DNA of 64,000 nucleotides from Rhizobium aethiopicum (GCF_014197535.1 NZ_JACIFV010000012.1:103884-167883); one strand, 5' to 3'; positions 34,939 to 44,769 are shown, counted from the first letter of the stretch. Notes: generated by a model from the sequence alone, not told the origin. Numbers and translations are program-made.

Positions 34939-35042
34939 CCCTGTAGGCCTGCCTCACGCGAATTGGTCTCGCTTATAGAGGCTTTTTCAGACGCCGTAAG
35001 CCCGTCGCCTGCCAAAAATCGCGCCTCCCTGAGGAATTCAAT

Positions 35043-35056
35043 CTGTAACGATACAG
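35043..35056. promoter_or_regulatory. Candidate LacI-family operator, site 1
   Basis: CTGTAACGATACAG has perfect 5-bp half-sites (CTGTA/TACAG) around a central CG, the LacI-family operator layout. It lies 105 bp upstream of the repressor start, so it could serve autoregulation or looping. Confidence 0.5.
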
Positions 35057-35362
35057 TAGAAATGTCGAGTGGTTTTTCTTGTGTGCGTCGCAGCATCATT
35101 CGTATAAGTTGAATCGGTGATTCCTACAGGATTTTTCTGCAGCTGCGAAAAAGGCAGTGCGGCGCTCGAAACTGTAGTTTGAAAATTATTATTAAATTTC
35201 AGTATAATAATCGGGCGCGGCATGTGCGGAAAAGTCTGGCTGGCTGCCGATTTAGCGGGTGTAGCGCCTCCTTCCGAAACAGTCAGAAGTGGCAATCCGG
35301 ATCTTTAAAGAAAAATTTGCGGGCGGGCAGTTGCGTGGAGAAATCGATTGATCTAAGTTTTT

Positions 35363-35377
35363 CCGGTAACGTTTCAG
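35363..35377. promoter_or_regulatory. Candidate LacI-family operator, site 2
   Basis: CCGGTAACGTTTCAG is an imperfect palindrome (GGTAACGTTTC core) related to site 1 (TAACG shared). It lies 17-31 bp before the binding-protein ATG, where a repressor would block transcription. Confidence 0.45.
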
Positions 35378-35393
35378 TGAGGGAGGAGAACTC

Positions 35394-36626
35394 ATGAAAA
35401 TTCGTATGATGGCGGCCATGCTTGCCGCTTCCGCCGCGCTTCCGATCAGCGCCAGCGCCACCGATCTCGAAGTCACCCATTGGTGGACGTCTGGCGGCGA
35501 GTCCGCTGCTGTCGCCGAGCTGGCAAAGGCATTTGACGCCACCGGCAACCACTGGGTCGACGGTGCTATCGCCGGTTCCGGCGGTACTGCTCGCCCGATC
35601 ATGATCAGCCGCATCACCGGGGGCGACCCGATGGGCGCCACCCAGTTCAACCATGGCCGCCAGGCCGAGGAACTGGTTCAGGCCGGCCTGATGCGCGACC
35701 TGACCGATGTCGCGACCGCGGAGCACTGGAAGGACATTATTCGTCCGTCGAGCCTGCTCGATTCCTGCACGATCGACGGCAAGATCTACTGCGCTCCGGT
35801 GAACATCCACTCCTGGCAGTGGCTGTGGCTTTCGAACGCGGCCTTCAAGAAGGCCGGCATCGAAGTTCCGAAGAACTGGGACGAATTCGTCGCTGCCGCT
35901 CCGGCTCTCGAAAAGGCCGGTATCATTCCGCTTGCTGTCGGCGGTCAGCCATGGCAGGCGACAGGCGCCTTCGACGTGCTGATGGTCGCGGTCGCCGGCA
36001 AGGACGTCTTCAACAAGGTGTTCAAGGACAAGGATGCAGAGGTTGCCGCCGGACCTGAGATCGCCAAGGTCTTCAAGGCTGCCGACGATGCCCGCCGCAT
36101 GTCCAAGGGCAGCAACGTCCAGGATTGGAACCAGGCGACCAACCTCGTCATAACAGGCAAGGCCGGTGGCCAGATCATGGGTGACTGGGCGCAGGGCGAA
36201 TTCGCACTCGCCGGTCAGAAGGCCGGCACCGACTATACCTGCCTCCCGGGCCTTGGTGTCAACGAGATCATCTCGACCGGCGGCGACGCCTTCTACTTCC
36301 CGCTGCTGAAGGATGAGGAAAAGTCCAAGGCGCAGGCCGTGCTCGCCAAAACCCTGCTCGATCCCAAGACCCAGGTTGCCTTCAATCTGAAGAAGGGCTC
36401 GCTGCCGGTTCGCGGCGACGTCGATCTCGCCGCCGCAAACGACTGCATGAAGAAGGGTCTCGACATCCTGGCCAAGGGCAATGTGATCGAAGGCACTGAC
36501 CAGCTGCTTTCGGCCGACAGTCAGAAGCAGAAGGAAGATCTCTTCTCCGAATTCTTCGCCAACCCGTCGATGACGCCGGAAGACGCTCAGAAACGTTTCG
36601 CCGCCATCATCGCTTCGGCTGACTGA
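35394..36626 (+). CDS. Sugar ABC transporter substrate-binding protein
   Basis: 410-residue periplasmic binding protein (family 1, carbohydrate uptake). A signal peptide of about 22 residues ends ISASA before TDLEVTHWWTSGGESAAVAELAKAF, the usual opening of this family. GDWAQGEFALAGQKAG and GGDAFYFPLLKDEEKS are typical later segments. First gene of the locus; strong ribosome binding site. Its substrate is probably an oligosaccharide or glycoside that GH2 and GH43 enzymes downstream can cleave. Confidence 0.93.
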   Translation: MKIRMMAAMLAASAALPISASATDLEVTHWWTSGGESAAVAELAKAFDATGNHWVDGAIAGSGGTARPIMISRITGGDPMGATQFNHGRQAEELVQAGLMRDLTDVATAEHWKDIIRPSSLLDSCTIDGKIYCAPVNIHSWQWLWLSNAAFKKAGIEVPKNWDEFVAAAPALEKAGIIPLAVGGQPWQATGAFDVLMVAVAGKDVFNKVFKDKDAEVAAGPEIAKVFKAADDARRMSKGSNVQDWNQATNLVITGKAGGQIMGDWAQGEFALAGQKAGTDYTCLPGLGVNEIISTGGDAFYFPLLKDEEKSKAQAVLAKTLLDPKTQVAFNLKKGSLPVRGDVDLAAANDCMKKGLDILAKGNVIEGTDQLLSADSQKQKEDLFSEFFANPSMTPEDAQKRFAAIIASAD

Positions 36627-36648
36627 TCGGCAGGTTCGCTGCCCTTGC

Positions 36649-36673
36649 GATCCGGCTCCCCCGGAGCCGGATC
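36649..36673 (+). promoter_or_regulatory. Stable mRNA hairpin between binding-protein and permease genes
   Basis: GATCCGGCTCC and GGAGCCGGATC form a perfect 11-bp stem with a 3-nt loop and no T-run. Hairpins here commonly protect the binding-protein mRNA and lower permease expression; that role is inferred. Confidence 0.65.
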
Positions 36674-36778
36674 CTCCCGCAAGTTTCGACGATCTTGCCG
36701 GCCCTTCCGGCGGACCGTGCGGGCATGGGTGAGAGACGGCCGTCACCGGCCGCAGCTGCGATTTGAGGAGAAGTGTTC

Positions 36779-37684
36779 ATGACGGGTCAAGCGCAAGCAG
36801 GCCGGCCAATCAAGCTACTGCGCAATCTGAATGCCAAGATTGCGTCCATCCCGATGATCCTGACAGCGCTGGTGATCTTTGTCGGCGGCACGTTCTGGAC
36901 GGTCTTTTATTCCTTCACCAATTCCAAGCTCCTCCCGCGGTTGAGCTTCGTCGGCTTCGACCAGTATCACCGTCTCTGGGCGGCACCCCGCTGGGTTACT
37001 GCGATCGAAAATCTGGCCCTCTACGGCGTCCTCTCGCTGATCTTCAGCCTGGTCATCGGATTTGTGCTCGCCGCGCTCATGGATCAGAAGATCCGTTTCG
37101 AAAACACTTTTCGCACCATCTTTCTCTACCCCTTCGCGCTGTCCTTCATCGTGACCGGTCTCGTCTGGCAGTGGGTTCTGAACCCGGATTTCGGCGTCCA
37201 GTCGGTGGTGCGTTCGCTCGGCTGGACAAGCTTCACCTTCAATCCGCTCTATACGCCCGAAATCGTCATCTACGGGATTCTGATCGCGGCGCTCTGGCAG
37301 GGAACGGGCCTCGTCATGTGCCTGATGCTTGCGGGTCTGCGCGGCATCGACGAGGATATCTGGAAAGCGGCCCGCGTCGACGGCATCCCGATGTGGAAGA
37401 CCTACCTGCTCGTCGTCATTCCGATGATGCGGCCCGTGTTCATCACGACGATCGTCATCATCGCCTCGGGCATCGTCAAGGTCTACGACCTCGTGGTGGC
37501 GCAGACTTCGGGCGGTCCCGGCATCTCATCCGAAGTGCCGGCCAAATATGTCTACGATTACATGTTCCAGGCGCAGAATCTGGGTCAGGGCTTCGCTGCA
37601 TCGACGATGATGCTTGTCACGGTCGCGATCATCATCGTTCCGTGGGCCTATCTGGAGTTCGGAGGAGGGCGCAAGCGTGGCTGA
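36779..37684 (+). CDS. Sugar ABC transporter permease (MalF-like)
   Basis: 301-residue inner-membrane permease with six predicted helices. The cytoplasmic EAA-loop is DIWKAARVDGIPMWKTYLLVVIPMM. I start at ATG 36779, eight bases after TTGAGGAG; the GTG at 36773 is too close to it. Pairs with the next permease gene, which it overlaps by 8 bp. Confidence 0.92.
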   Translation: MTGQAQAGRPIKLLRNLNAKIASIPMILTALVIFVGGTFWTVFYSFTNSKLLPRLSFVGFDQYHRLWAAPRWVTAIENLALYGVLSLIFSLVIGFVLAALMDQKIRFENTFRTIFLYPFALSFIVTGLVWQWVLNPDFGVQSVVRSLGWTSFTFNPLYTPEIVIYGILIAALWQGTGLVMCLMLAGLRGIDEDIWKAARVDGIPMWKTYLLVVIPMMRPVFITTIVIIASGIVKVYDLVVAQTSGGPGISSEVPAKYVYDYMFQAQNLGQGFAASTMMLVTVAIIIVPWAYLEFGGGRKRG

Positions 37685-38621
37685 TATCGAAACTCTCAAC
37701 ACCACGGCTGCCGGCCTCGACGCCGTCTCAAAGAGGCTTGGCGACGGTCCGAGCGGTCCGAGGCCGCGCCCGACGCTGTCAGCGCGCAACATCATGCTCT
37801 ACGGAACGCTGACGGTTGCAGCGCTCTATTATCTGCTGCCGCTCTATGTGATGGTCGTGACTTCACTGAAGGGCATGCCGGAAATCCGTCTCGGCAACAT
37901 CTTCTCGCCGCCGATGGAGATCACCTTCGAACCCTGGGTCAAGGCCTGGGCGGAGGCCTGCACGGGCTTGAACTGCGATGGCCTGTCGCGCGGTTTCTGG
38001 AATTCGGTGCGCATCACGGTGCCGTCGGTCGTCATCTCGATCGCGATCGCCTCGGTGAATGGCTATGCGCTGGCAAACTGGCGGTTCAAAGGTTCCGAGC
38101 TGTTTTTCTCGATCCTCATCATCGGGGCCTTCATTCCCTATCAGGTGATGATCTATCCGATCGTCATCATCCTGCGCGAAATCGGCATCTACGGCACGCT
38201 GACCGGCCTTGTCATCGTGCACTCGATCTTCGGCATGCCGATCCTGACACTGCTCTTCCGCAACTATTTCGTGTCGCTGCCGGAAGAACTGTTCAAGGCG
38301 GCGCGCGTCGACGGGGCGGGCTTCTGGCAGATCTTCCTGAAGATCATGATGCCGATGTCGCTGCCGATCTTTGTCGTCGCCATGATCCTGCAGGTCACTG
38401 GCATCTGGAACGACTTCCTGTTCGGTGTCGTCTTCACCCGGCCGGATACCTATCCGATGACGGTGCAGCTCAACAACATCGTCAATTCCGTCCAGGGCGT
38501 GAAGGAATACAACGTCAACATGGCAGCGACGATCCTCACCGGCCTGGTGCCGCTGATCGTCTATTTCGTCTCCGGGCGGCTTTTCGTTCGCGGCATCGCC
38601 GCTGGCGCAGTGAAGGGGTGA
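37677..38621 (+). CDS. Sugar ABC transporter permease (MalG-like)
   Basis: 314-residue second permease. EAA-loop ELFKAARVDGAGFWQIFLKIMMPMS; the extra N-terminal stretch before the first helix is typical of MalG-type subunits. GTG start at 37677 with GGAGGAGG upstream and an 8-bp overlap with the first permease. The ATPase gene follows after 4 bp. Confidence 0.92.
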   Translation: MADIETLNTTAAGLDAVSKRLGDGPSGPRPRPTLSARNIMLYGTLTVAALYYLLPLYVMVVTSLKGMPEIRLGNIFSPPMEITFEPWVKAWAEACTGLNCDGLSRGFWNSVRITVPSVVISIAIASVNGYALANWRFKGSELFFSILIIGAFIPYQVMIYPIVIILREIGIYGTLTGLVIVHSIFGMPILTLLFRNYFVSLPEELFKAARVDGAGFWQIFLKIMMPMSLPIFVVAMILQVTGIWNDFLFGVVFTRPDTYPMTVQLNNIVNSVQGVKEYNVNMAATILTGLVPLIVYFVSGRLFVRGIAAGAVKG

Positions 38622-38625
38622 TCAC

Positions 38626-39732
38626 ATGAACATGAATTCAACTGTCTCCAATTCCAGCGTCTCGATCAAAGATCTGTCGCTGAACTTCGGATCGGTCAGC
38701 GTGCTGAAGGATCTCAACCTCGACATCAACGACGGCGAATTCCTGGTACTGCTCGGATCGTCCGGCTGCGGCAAGTCGACCTTGCTCAATTGCATCGCCG
38801 GCCTGCTCGACGCTTCGGAAGGGCAGATTTTCATCAAGGGCAAGAACGTCACCTGGGAAGAGCCGAAGGACCGCGGCATCGGCATGGTCTTCCAGTCCTA
38901 TGCGCTCTATCCCCAGATGACCGTCGAGAAGAACCTCTCCTTCGGCCTCCGCGTCGCCAAGGTGCCGCAGGCCGAGATCGACAAACGCGTGGCGCGTGCG
39001 GCCGAGATCCTGCAGATCCAGCCGCTCTTGAAGCGCAAGCCGGCGGAGCTTTCCGGCGGCCAGCGCCAGCGCGTGGCGATCGGCCGGGCGCTGGTGCGCG
39101 ATGTCGACGTCTTCCTGTTCGACGAACCGCTTTCCAACCTTGACGCCAAACTGCGTTCAGAACTGCGTGTGGAGATCAAGCGCCTGCACCAGTCGCTGCA
39201 GAATACGATGATCTACGTGACGCACGACCAGATCGAGGCGCTGACGCTGGCTGATCGCATCGCCATCATGAAGAGCGGCATCATCCAGCAGCTCGACGAT
39301 CCGACGACGATTTACAATAGGCCGCGCAACCTTTTCGTCGCGGGCTTCATCGGTTCGCCGTCGATGAATTTTCTGCGCGGCGAACTGGTCAAAACAGGTG
39401 ACGGCATCGCTTTTACCGCAAACGGCGTCAATTTCTCGCTCGCCGCCTATGATGCCAACGAGACGCTGCAGCCCGGCCGCAAGGTGGTGCTCGGCGTTCG
39501 CCCCGAGCACATCAAGGTCAACGAGAATACCGGCGGCGAAGAACATGACGCTACCGTCGATATCGAGGAACCGATGGGGGCGGACAATCTTCTGTGGCTG
39601 AAACATGCCGGTCACACGATGTCGGTCCGCGTCAACGGCGCACGCCGCTTTGATGTCGGGGTCAAGGTGAAGCTCAGCTTCGACATGGCGCTGGCTTCGG
39701 TGTTCGATGCGGAGAGTGAGCTGCGTCTCTAG
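38626..39732 (+). CDS. Sugar ABC transporter ATP-binding protein (MalK/UgpC-like)
   Basis: 368-residue ATPase energising the importer. Walker A GSSGCGKST is at 44-52, the signature LSGGQRQRVAIGRALV near 137-152 and Walker B VFLFDEPLSNLDAKLR after it. A C-terminal OB-type regulatory domain (about 240-368) is present, as in MalK/UgpC subunits. Completes the importer; a palindromic repeat separates it from the glycosidase gene. Confidence 0.95.
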   Translation: MNMNSTVSNSSVSIKDLSLNFGSVSVLKDLNLDINDGEFLVLLGSSGCGKSTLLNCIAGLLDASEGQIFIKGKNVTWEEPKDRGIGMVFQSYALYPQMTVEKNLSFGLRVAKVPQAEIDKRVARAAEILQIQPLLKRKPAELSGGQRQRVAIGRALVRDVDVFLFDEPLSNLDAKLRSELRVEIKRLHQSLQNTMIYVTHDQIEALTLADRIAIMKSGIIQQLDDPTTIYNRPRNLFVAGFIGSPSMNFLRGELVKTGDGIAFTANGVNFSLAAYDANETLQPGRKVVLGVRPEHIKVNENTGGEEHDATVDIEEPMGADNLLWLKHAGHTMSVRVNGARRFDVGVKVKLSFDMALASVFDAESELRL

Positions 39733-39770
39733 GGGAATTTTGCGGGCGGGTCAGCGATGGCGCCGGACTT

Positions 39771-39907
39771 GCCCCTCACCCGAACCCTCTCCCCGTTCTG
39801 ACGGGGAGAGAGGACGTGCCTTGCGAGGTATCGGTGGGGACGGAGAGGTTGCTGCTTGTCCCTTCGCCCGCGGGCGGGGAGAAGGTGGCGGTAGCCGGAT
39901 GAGGGGC
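39771..39907. repeat. Palindromic intergenic repeat (RIME-like), copy B
   Basis: 137 bp starting GCCCCTCACCC and ending CCGGATGAGGGGC, with an inner CTCTCCCCG-TTCTGA-CGGGGAGAG hairpin and GGACGTGCC. The copy at 44555 has the same order of blocks with a different middle. It fills most of the 319-bp gap between the ATPase and GH2 genes; nothing else is apparent there. Confidence 0.78.
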
Positions 39908-40051
39908 TGACGACATCAGCGCATGCGCGGGGGCAAGCGACGGGGACAATGGGGAAGGAACCGTCACTAACGAACGACAAGGTGAGGGTGGAGACTGATC
40001 AGTCGCCCTTGCTTCCAAGATCCTAATGCTTTCAAATTCGGAAATGAAATC

Positions 40052-42511
40052 GTGACGCAACAACAGCCCCCCTCCAGCATCGACCTTTCCGGGTCGTGGC
40101 AGCTCACTTCCGTCGACGGCGAGATCCGCACTACCATAGCATTGCCCGGCGACGTGCATACCGCACTCCACCGCGCGGGGCTGATCCCCGATCCCTATTT
40201 CGGCCGCAATGAGGAGAAAGTGCAGTGGGTCGCCCAGCGTGAGTGGGCGGTCGAGCGCAGCTTTACGCTGCAGGAGGTCGAGGGCGATTGGTATCTCGAT
40301 GTCGATTATCTCGACACTGTCGCCAGCGTCTACGTCAACGGTTTCCTGGCGCTTGAAGCCGATAATAGCTTCCGCCGTTACCGGCCTGACGTTTCGAGTA
40401 TGCTGAAATCTGGTGACAACTCGATCCGCATCCTCTTTGCCTCCAACCCCGCCATTGGCGCCGAGCGGCAGAAAAAGCAGCCTTTCTACGTTCCCTACAG
40501 CACCGGCAATTCGCCGATCCCCGACGGCAACATGCTGCGCAAGCCGCAATGCCATTTCGGCTGGGACTGGAACATCGCCATTGCGCCGCTCGGCCTCTAC
40601 GGCATGGTCGCGCTGAAGAAGCTCGAAACGGCGCGCATCGAACATGTCGTCACCCGCCAGGTCCACAATAATGACGGCTCGGTCGACCTGACGGTCACCG
40701 CGAGCCTCTATTCCAAGCATGCCGGCGTCGCCCAGATCTATTTCGAGTTCGACGGCGAGCGTGTGCGCCTCGACGTCGGCGTCAAGGGCGAGACCGAGGT
40801 CAACTATCTCTTCCATATCGACGAGCCGCGGCTCTGGTGGCCTTCCGGCAGCGGCGAGCAGGCGCTGTACACGCTGTCGGTGGAAGTGTCCGACGAGGTG
40901 GTGACCAGGCAAATCGGCCTTCGCACCATCGAACTGATCACCACGCCGGATGCATCCGGCGCCCGCTTTGCTTTCAAGGTCAACGGCCGGGAGATCTTCT
41001 GCCGCGGCGCCAACTGGATTCCGGCCGATGCGCTCTATTCGCTGTCTTCGCCTGAGAAGACGGAAGATCTGCTGCAATCGGCGAAAGCCGCCAATATGAA
41101 CATGATCCGCGTCTGGGGCGGCGGCTTCTACGAGCAGGATCATTTCTACGATCTCTGCGACCGGCTCGGCCTCCTCGTCTGGCAGGACTTCATGTTCGCC
41201 TGCAACCTCTATCCCTCGACCGAGGACTTCCTCGACAATGTCGCGATCGAGGTGGATTACCAGGTGCGCCGGCTCTCCTCGCATCCTTCGATCGCGCTCT
41301 GGTGCGGCGATAACGAGCTGGTAGGAGCGCTGACCTGGTTCGAGGAATCGCGGAAGGACCGCGACCGCTATCTCGTTTCCTATGACCGCCTCAACCGCAC
41401 GATCGAGCAGGCGGTGAAGAGGGCGCTGCCCGGTGCGCTGTGGTGGCCGTCGAGCCCGGCCTCGGGCTACCTCGATTTCGGCGATGCGTGGCATGCCGAC
41501 GGCTCCGGCGACATGCATTACTGGTCGGTCTGGCACGAGAACAAGTCGTTCGACAATTATCGTACGGTGCGCCCGCGATTCTGCTCGGAATTCGGCTTCC
41601 AGTCCTATACCTCGCTGCCCGTCATCAGGACCTATGCCGAGGAGAAGGATATGAATATTGCTTCTCCCGTTATGGAGCTGCACCAGAAGAATGCCGGCGG
41701 CAACGAGCGCATCGCCGGCACGATGTTCCGCTATTTCCGCTTCCCCAAGGATTTCCCCAACTTCGTCTATCTCTCACAGATCCAGCAGGGGCTGGCGATC
41801 AAGACGGCGGTGGAATATTGGCGGTCGCTGAAGCCCCATTGCATGGGCACTATTTACTGGCAGCTCAACGACACCTGGCCGGTCGCCTCCTGGTCTAGCC
41901 TCGATTATGGCGGCCGCTGGAAGGCGATGCATTATCTGGTGAAACGGTTCTTCCAGCCGGTGGCGGTTGCCGTCATTCCCTCGGAAGACGGCAAGACGAT
42001 CCGCTTCTCGCTCGTTAACGACACGCTTTCAGATGTCAACGTCGATCTGTCGATCTCGCTCCTGACGATGAAGGGCGAGCGGAAACATCTGAAAGACGTG
42101 CAGGCCATGTGTTCCCCGGATGCGGCGGTGACAGCCGCGACGATCGATGTGTCCGAGATTACTGAGGGAACGTTGCTTGCCTGGCATTTCACCGCGTCGA
42201 ACGGCATGGGCGGCGAGGGGCACCATGTCAACGGCACCTATAAGGCGCTGGAGCTGGAACCCTCGGGCCTGACCGTTACCCATGAATATGTCGAGAAGAG
42301 CGGCGCGATCGACATCAACTTCACCGCCAGGGGACTTGCACTCTTCGTGATGATCGAGAGCGAGACGGACGGCAAATATTCCGACAACGCCTTCGACCTT
42401 GCAGCAGGCGAGAGCCGCCGCATTACCTTCACCCCGGCACATCCGCTCGAACGCGGCAAGCTGCCGGAATTCCGCTTCTACGACCTGCATTCCTGCCAAT
42501 CGGCGGATTGA
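40052..42511 (+). CDS. Glycoside hydrolase family 2, beta-mannosidase-like
   Basis: 819-residue GH2 enzyme most similar in layout to beta-mannosidases, hydrolysing terminal beta-mannosyl (or related) residues with retention. The N-terminal sugar-binding jelly roll (IDLSGSWQLTSVDGEIRTTIALPGDVH) is followed by an immunoglobulin-like domain and a TIM barrel. Acid/base Glu422 is in LWCGDNELVGA and the nucleophile Glu513 in FCSEFGFQSY. There is no signal peptide, so it acts on imported substrate in the cytosol. GTG start at 40052. Confidence 0.9.
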   Translation: MTQQQPPSSIDLSGSWQLTSVDGEIRTTIALPGDVHTALHRAGLIPDPYFGRNEEKVQWVAQREWAVERSFTLQEVEGDWYLDVDYLDTVASVYVNGFLALEADNSFRRYRPDVSSMLKSGDNSIRILFASNPAIGAERQKKQPFYVPYSTGNSPIPDGNMLRKPQCHFGWDWNIAIAPLGLYGMVALKKLETARIEHVVTRQVHNNDGSVDLTVTASLYSKHAGVAQIYFEFDGERVRLDVGVKGETEVNYLFHIDEPRLWWPSGSGEQALYTLSVEVSDEVVTRQIGLRTIELITTPDASGARFAFKVNGREIFCRGANWIPADALYSLSSPEKTEDLLQSAKAANMNMIRVWGGGFYEQDHFYDLCDRLGLLVWQDFMFACNLYPSTEDFLDNVAIEVDYQVRRLSSHPSIALWCGDNELVGALTWFEESRKDRDRYLVSYDRLNRTIEQAVKRALPGALWWPSSPASGYLDFGDAWHADGSGDMHYWSVWHENKSFDNYRTVRPRFCSEFGFQSYTSLPVIRTYAEEKDMNIASPVMELHQKNAGGNERIAGTMFRYFRFPKDFPNFVYLSQIQQGLAIKTAVEYWRSLKPHCMGTIYWQLNDTWPVASWSSLDYGGRWKAMHYLVKRFFQPVAVAVIPSEDGKTIRFSLVNDTLSDVNVDLSISLLTMKGERKHLKDVQAMCSPDAAVTAATIDVSEITEGTLLAWHFTASNGMGGEGHHVNGTYKALELEPSGLTVTHEYVEKSGAIDINFTARGLALFVMIESETDGKYSDNAFDLAAGESRRITFTPAHPLERGKLPEFRFYDLHSCQSAD

Positions 42512-42550
42512 TCCTTCCAAGAAATGGGCACGAGGCCCAAGGAGAATAAG

Positions 42551-43312
42551 ATGACGAAACTCAGCTACCAGCTCTACAGTGCGCGCAACTTCCAGCCCTA
42601 TTCTGTGATTTTCGAAAAGCTCGGCAAATCAGGCTACGCGGAGGTCGAAGGTTTCGGCGGCATCTATGCCGATCTCGACGATGCGGGACTGAAGAGCCTT
42701 CGCGCCGATCTCGACAGGAACGGCTTGACGATGGCGAGCGGCCACTTCAGCCCCGATTTCCTCGACGGCGAAGTCCAGAAGTCGCTGAACATTGCCAAAA
42801 CTCTCGGCATGGACTCGATCTATGCGCCGCATTTGGCAGCCGATCAGCGCCCGACCGACGGTGCCGGCTGGCTGGCATTCGGCAAGCGCTTGCAGGAAAT
42901 GAGCAAGCCCTATAAGGATGCCGGCTACGAGTTCGGCTGGCACAATCACGATTTCGAATTCGTCAAGCTGGCTGACGGTTCGCTGCCGATCGAGCGCATC
43001 TTCGAAGGCGCGCCCGACATTTCCTGGGAAGCGGATATCGCCTGGGTCATCCGCGGCGGTGCCGATCCGTTCGCATGGATCGAAAAGCTCGGCTCGCGCA
43101 TTACCGCAGTCCACGTCAAGGACATTGCGCCGGCAGGCGAGAATAAGGACGAGGACGGTTGGGCCGATGTCGGCCACGGCAAGGTCGAATGGGCCAAACT
43201 GATGACCGCACTGCGCGCCACCAGGGCGAAGCACTTCGTCGTCGAACATGACAATCCTAAAGATATCGACCGCAACATCAGCCGCTCGATCGCATCCTTC
43301 AAGACTTATTGA
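42551..43312 (+). CDS. Sugar phosphate isomerase/epimerase (xylose isomerase-like TIM barrel)
   Basis: 253-residue AP endonuclease 2/xylose isomerase-like TIM-barrel protein, a family of metal-dependent sugar isomerases and epimerases. KLSYQLYSARNFQPYSVIFEKLG is a typical opening; FGWHNHDFEF near 127 and VHVKDIAP near 195 hold metal-ligand residues. I start at ATG 42551, preceded by AAGGAGAATAAG. Four bases separate the open frame of the next gene's upstream TTG, so it is tightly coupled to the oxidoreductase. Confidence 0.88.
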   Translation: MTKLSYQLYSARNFQPYSVIFEKLGKSGYAEVEGFGGIYADLDDAGLKSLRADLDRNGLTMASGHFSPDFLDGEVQKSLNIAKTLGMDSIYAPHLAADQRPTDGAGWLAFGKRLQEMSKPYKDAGYEFGWHNHDFEFVKLADGSLPIERIFEGAPDISWEADIAWVIRGGADPFAWIEKLGSRITAVHVKDIAPAGENKDEDGWADVGHGKVEWAKLMTALRATRAKHFVVEHDNPKDIDRNISRSIASFKTY

Positions 43313-43320
43313 GGCACATC

Positions 43321-44454
43321 ATGACCAGGGAACTTGGCGTCGGCATCATCGGATGCGGCAACATCTCCACTACCTATTTCTCGCTCGCACCGCTCTTCAG
43401 GGGGCTGAAGGTGCTGGCCTGCGCCGATATCAACGTGCAGGCCGCCGAGGCCCGCGCCAAGGAATATGGCGTGAAGGCACAGACGATCGACGCGCTTCTC
43501 GCCAATGACGAGATCGACGTCGTCGTCAACCTGACGATCCCGGATGCGCATTTTCCGGTGTCGAAGGCGATCCTCGAAGCCGGCAAACACGTCTATTCGG
43601 AAAAGCCGCTGGTGCTTTCACTGGAGCAGGGCGAAGAGCTTCGCCGCATCGCCAAGGCCAAGAAGCTTGCCGTCGGTTGCGCGCCCGACACCTTCCTCGG
43701 TGGCGCGCATCAACTCGCCCGCAAGTTCATCGACGATGGCGGCATCGGCCGGGTCACTTCGGGCGCCTGCTACGTCATGAGCCCTGGCATGGAGATGTGG
43801 CATCCGAACCCGGATTTCTTCTTCCTGCCAGGCGGCGGTCCGATCCTCGATCTCGGCCCTTATTACATCGCCAATCTGATCAACCTGATCGGCCCTGTGA
43901 AGCGCGTCGGCGCCATGACCTCGATGGCATCGGCGACCCGGACGATCACCAGCCAGCCGCGCCATGGCGAGATCATCCCGGTCAAGACGCCGACGACGAT
44001 CCAAGCGCTGCTCGAATTCGTCAGCGGCGCCACCGTGACGCTGTCGGCGAGTTGGGATGTGTGGTCGCACCGCCATGCCAATATGGAGCTCTACGGCACC
44101 GACGGCTCGCTTTACGTGCCGGACCCGAACTTCTTCGGCGGCACCGTCGAAGCTAGCGGCCGCGACAAGGACATCAAGCCGCTGGAAGACTGGGATCACC
44201 CCTTCGGCAAGATCAACCAGGAAAACCCGAACGGGGCGCGCGCCAACTACCGGACGGCCGGCCTTGCCGATATGGCGATGGCGCTGATCGAGGGACGCGA
44301 CGCGCGCTGCTCGCTCGACCGCACGCTGCACGGCGTCGACGTCATGACCTCGATCCTGAAGTCGGGCGAGGAAGGCCGCTTCATCGACCTGACGACGACC
44401 TGCACGCAGCCGGCCGCGCTTGGCATCGAAGAGGCGCTGGCGCTGTTGAAGTAG
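43321..44454 (+). CDS. Gfo/Idh/MocA-family sugar oxidoreductase
   Basis: 377-residue NAD(P)-dependent sugar oxidoreductase. The N-terminal Rossmann motif is GVGIIGCGNISTTYF and the catalytic EKP motif is YSEKPLVLS. Paired with the isomerase it probably oxidises or epimerises a sugar released by the glycosidases. ATG 43321, eight bp after the isomerase stop, with GAGGCA in between. Confidence 0.92.
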   Translation: MTRELGVGIIGCGNISTTYFSLAPLFRGLKVLACADINVQAAEARAKEYGVKAQTIDALLANDEIDVVVNLTIPDAHFPVSKAILEAGKHVYSEKPLVLSLEQGEELRRIAKAKKLAVGCAPDTFLGGAHQLARKFIDDGGIGRVTSGACYVMSPGMEMWHPNPDFFFLPGGGPILDLGPYYIANLINLIGPVKRVGAMTSMASATRTITSQPRHGEIIPVKTPTTIQALLEFVSGATVTLSASWDVWSHRHANMELYGTDGSLYVPDPNFFGGTVEASGRDKDIKPLEDWDHPFGKINQENPNGARANYRTAGLADMAMALIEGRDARCSLDRTLHGVDVMTSILKSGEEGRFIDLTTTCTQPAALGIEEALALLK

Positions 44455-44554
44455 TAGAAACTCGCGCCGTGCGCTTGCCGTAGCGGCACGGTTGTCTCAA
44501 TAATTCCGTCATCCTTGGGGCTGTCCCACGGCTGTTCGGTTCGTGCCGACGGCT

Positions 44555-44697
44555 GCCCCTCACCCTAACCCTCTCCCCGTAAAAACGGGGAGAGGGGACG
44601 TGCCAGATGCAGTGCCGAGTTTGAGATTGAGGAAGCGGTGCGGCATGTCCCTTCGCGCCGTTTACGCGGAGAAGGTGGCGGCAGCCGGATGAGGGGC
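44555..44697. repeat. Palindromic intergenic repeat (RIME-like), copy C
   Basis: 143 bp with the same end blocks as copy B: GCCCCTCACCC at one end, GCCGGATGAGGGGC at the other, and an inner CTCTCCCCG-TAAAAA-CGGGGAGAG hairpin followed by GGACGTGCC. It lies in the 315-bp gap before the aldo/keto reductase gene; the flanks hold nothing recognisable. Confidence 0.78.
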
Positions 44698-44769
44698 AGG
44701 TGTCGGCAATCTCTTGGGCCGAGGATGTCGCATGACGATCACAAGATATTTTATCAAGGAGACATTCAG

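Larger units (their letters stand above)
34939..35393. promoter_or_regulatory. Divergent control region between LacI repressor and glycoside ABC operon
   Basis: 455 bp without a supported gene, AT-rich in the middle (about 35170-35215). It must hold promoters for both directions. Two LacI-type operator candidates are listed separately; GGGAGGAG at 35381-35388 is the ribosome binding site of the binding-protein gene. Confidence 0.6.

Noticed and set aside
39776..41683. Minus-strand open frame of 635 codons opposite the GH2 gene
   Set aside because: GH2 motifs on the plus strand are decisive; the minus frame begins and ends without family features.
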